From positions 3,468,590-3,532,589 of the forward strand of contig VYZI01000021.1 of the NCBI GenBank assembly GCA_013397695.1: 64,000 nt of DNA. The letters run 5' to 3'. The stretch is from Centropus unirufus (lineage: Eukaryota; Chordata; Aves; Cuculiformes; Centropidae). A program made the translations under genes and the position numbers. This document shows positions 62,801 through 64,000 of this stretch, piece by piece; within the stretch, counting starts at the first letter, position 1, and every line of letters starts with the position of its first letter. The notes beneath the pieces were generated by a model. That model worked only from the letters and a program-made list of their open reading frames with translations. It made no database searches and had not been told where the DNA came from.

Positions 62801-64000
62801 ATCTTGCGGTTTTCCTTGTGTTGCCTAGAGGAGCACAAGATCAGTGAGCAATGCTTGATGACGCACACTGTACTCCTGTTCCTTGCTGTCCCTGCACCCC
62901 AACAGCTAGAGATTGCCTACGTACATATCCATAACCAGTGATAAACACAAACCCTGTACTGAGAGGTGAGTATGCTCCTTCTGTTGCATTCAGAGAGCCC
63001 ACTTCGAAATGTTGAACAAGCAAGGGAAAGTGCATCGTGCATCCGCACATATGATGAAACTGGGAGATCAATATTTCAGCTAGGGTATTGTCTTCAAACT
63101 CCAGTGGATATTCATTATTCCTGCAATTTTCTATGCATAGTGTGCATATAATAGATACAAACAAAACACCATGTTATTAAAGCTGTATGTGGAGCAAGAA
63201 AAAGCATCACAGTACAATAAGGGCAAGAGGCGAAAGCAAAGGTATGTTCTGTTGCTTCCTTTGAGGAGAAGTAAAAGGAAAGGGGAGATTTAGCAGCTGT
63301 TCCTTGTGGCAGAAAATCATCCCTGATTGTCTGTGGAACAGAGGCATATGAGTGTCAAACAGATACCATAGATCCACAAAGATATATCCTGACCTGCACG
63401 CCTGCTGGATGCGCATGTCATGACTGTAATTTTGTCATGGTAAAAATGTCAAAAGTCAGGAAAACCTAGTAAAAATGAAAGAGAGAAAAGTCACTGGCAA
63501 GTTTTGAAGTAATCAAATGACCCTTGCAGACGTGGATCTCTCTAATCTAATTTTCTTAAGGTCTGAGGGGTGACTTATGTACCCTCTATTAGGTAGTATC
63601 TAACCCTTACCTCTTAGAGTCCTTGGGTACTCTGGGGTCTTTAGGAATCTCTTTGTGTTAGGTTGTGCTGTACCACCTCTAAGATCGTAATGGTAGGATA
63701 TGAAATTTCTATGCTGGAGTCCAACTAACTTGTTCCGATTAAACTCTTTGGTATTGTTACAAGGTGCCTACAACCATTGTTCATTATCCTACAACCATAT
63801 TCTCTATTATTGTTGCACTCCTATTTAATACATATCCTCTAACTAAGAAAGGACACATTGATGGCTTGTCATTTGTTTTCATTTGTTCGGTTTTTTCTAA
63901 GAAATTTGGGAATAATCTTACTCCTGATTTTTATCCTAAGAGTGAGAATCAGATAAAATGTAAAATGCACAACTATGAGGCAAAAGAGGAAGGAATGTCC
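56871..64000. other. AT-rich non-coding DNA
   Basis: No gene or repeat family recognised. 57590-58180 is somewhat GC-richer with open frames on both strands (57843-58178 plus, 111 codons; 57731-57985 minus, 84 codons). They overlap each other and neither has a known domain. The remainder to the window end is ordinary AT-rich sequence with scattered T and A runs and the unrecognised frame at 62841-63164. Confidence 0.6.
62841..63164 (-). other. 107-codon open frame, not recognised
   Basis: An ATG-initiated minus-strand frame of 107 codons in the right flank. It contains several cysteines near the N-terminal third and a glycine/valine-rich end (YGYVRRQSLAVGVQGQQGTG). No domain is recognised. 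No splice-site context or upstream promoter could be assigned. Probably chance, but it is the longest clean frame in the last 5 kb. Confidence 0.12.

Overview
The window looks like a non-coding stretch of a bird nuclear genome. The best evidence is retroelement content. A 5'-truncated CR1 LINE copy at about 36620-37014 carries the usual avian CR1 ORF2 tail and ends in an ATTCTATGAT-type 3' terminus. A second, very short CR1 3' end lies at 30774-30829. The rest is AT-rich single-copy-looking DNA with few young repeats. I found no protein-coding exon with a convincing family signature and flanking splice signals, no tRNA or rRNA, no microRNA hairpin, no CRISPR array and no bacterial-type gene. 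The open frames present are short, unrelated to one another and at the level expected by chance. I read the window as an intergenic gene desert or the inside of a very large intron. I cannot name the neighbouring gene.

Layout. 1-25290 is AT-rich DNA with poly-T runs and micro-duplications, and a slightly more GC-rich block at about 11100-12950. 25291-25420 is a decayed tRNA-derived SINE of the MIR/CORE-SINE type. 25421-36619 is mostly featureless, apart from the CR1 end fragment and one arm of a probable old palindromic repeat. 36620-37640 is a composite: the CR1 copy followed 3' by an older relic of an L2-type LINE (plus strand), in which the end of the reverse transcriptase ORF can still be read. 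40250-40960 holds a diverged internal duplication with a small perfect hairpin. 42315-43765 is a large antisense relic of an L2/L3-type LINE with recognisable RT motifs A and C, a C-terminal FKAL motif and a 3' end. 43766-55778 is again AT-rich, with a few stretches that look like conserved regulatory DNA. 55779-56408 is an assembly gap of 630 N. Directly after it, 56409-56870 is the only CpG-rich block in the window and contains a PBX/HOX-type site next to a MEIS/PREP-type site. 56871-64000 is AT-rich DNA with nothing recognised.

No genes work together here. The material of interest is an ancient LINE/SINE fossil layer (L2-type elements and a MIR-like SINE, older than the CR1 copies), an unexplained diverged duplication, and a candidate homeodomain-cofactor enhancer or CpG island cut by the gap. 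Conservation, which would decide the regulatory calls, cannot be measured from one sequence.
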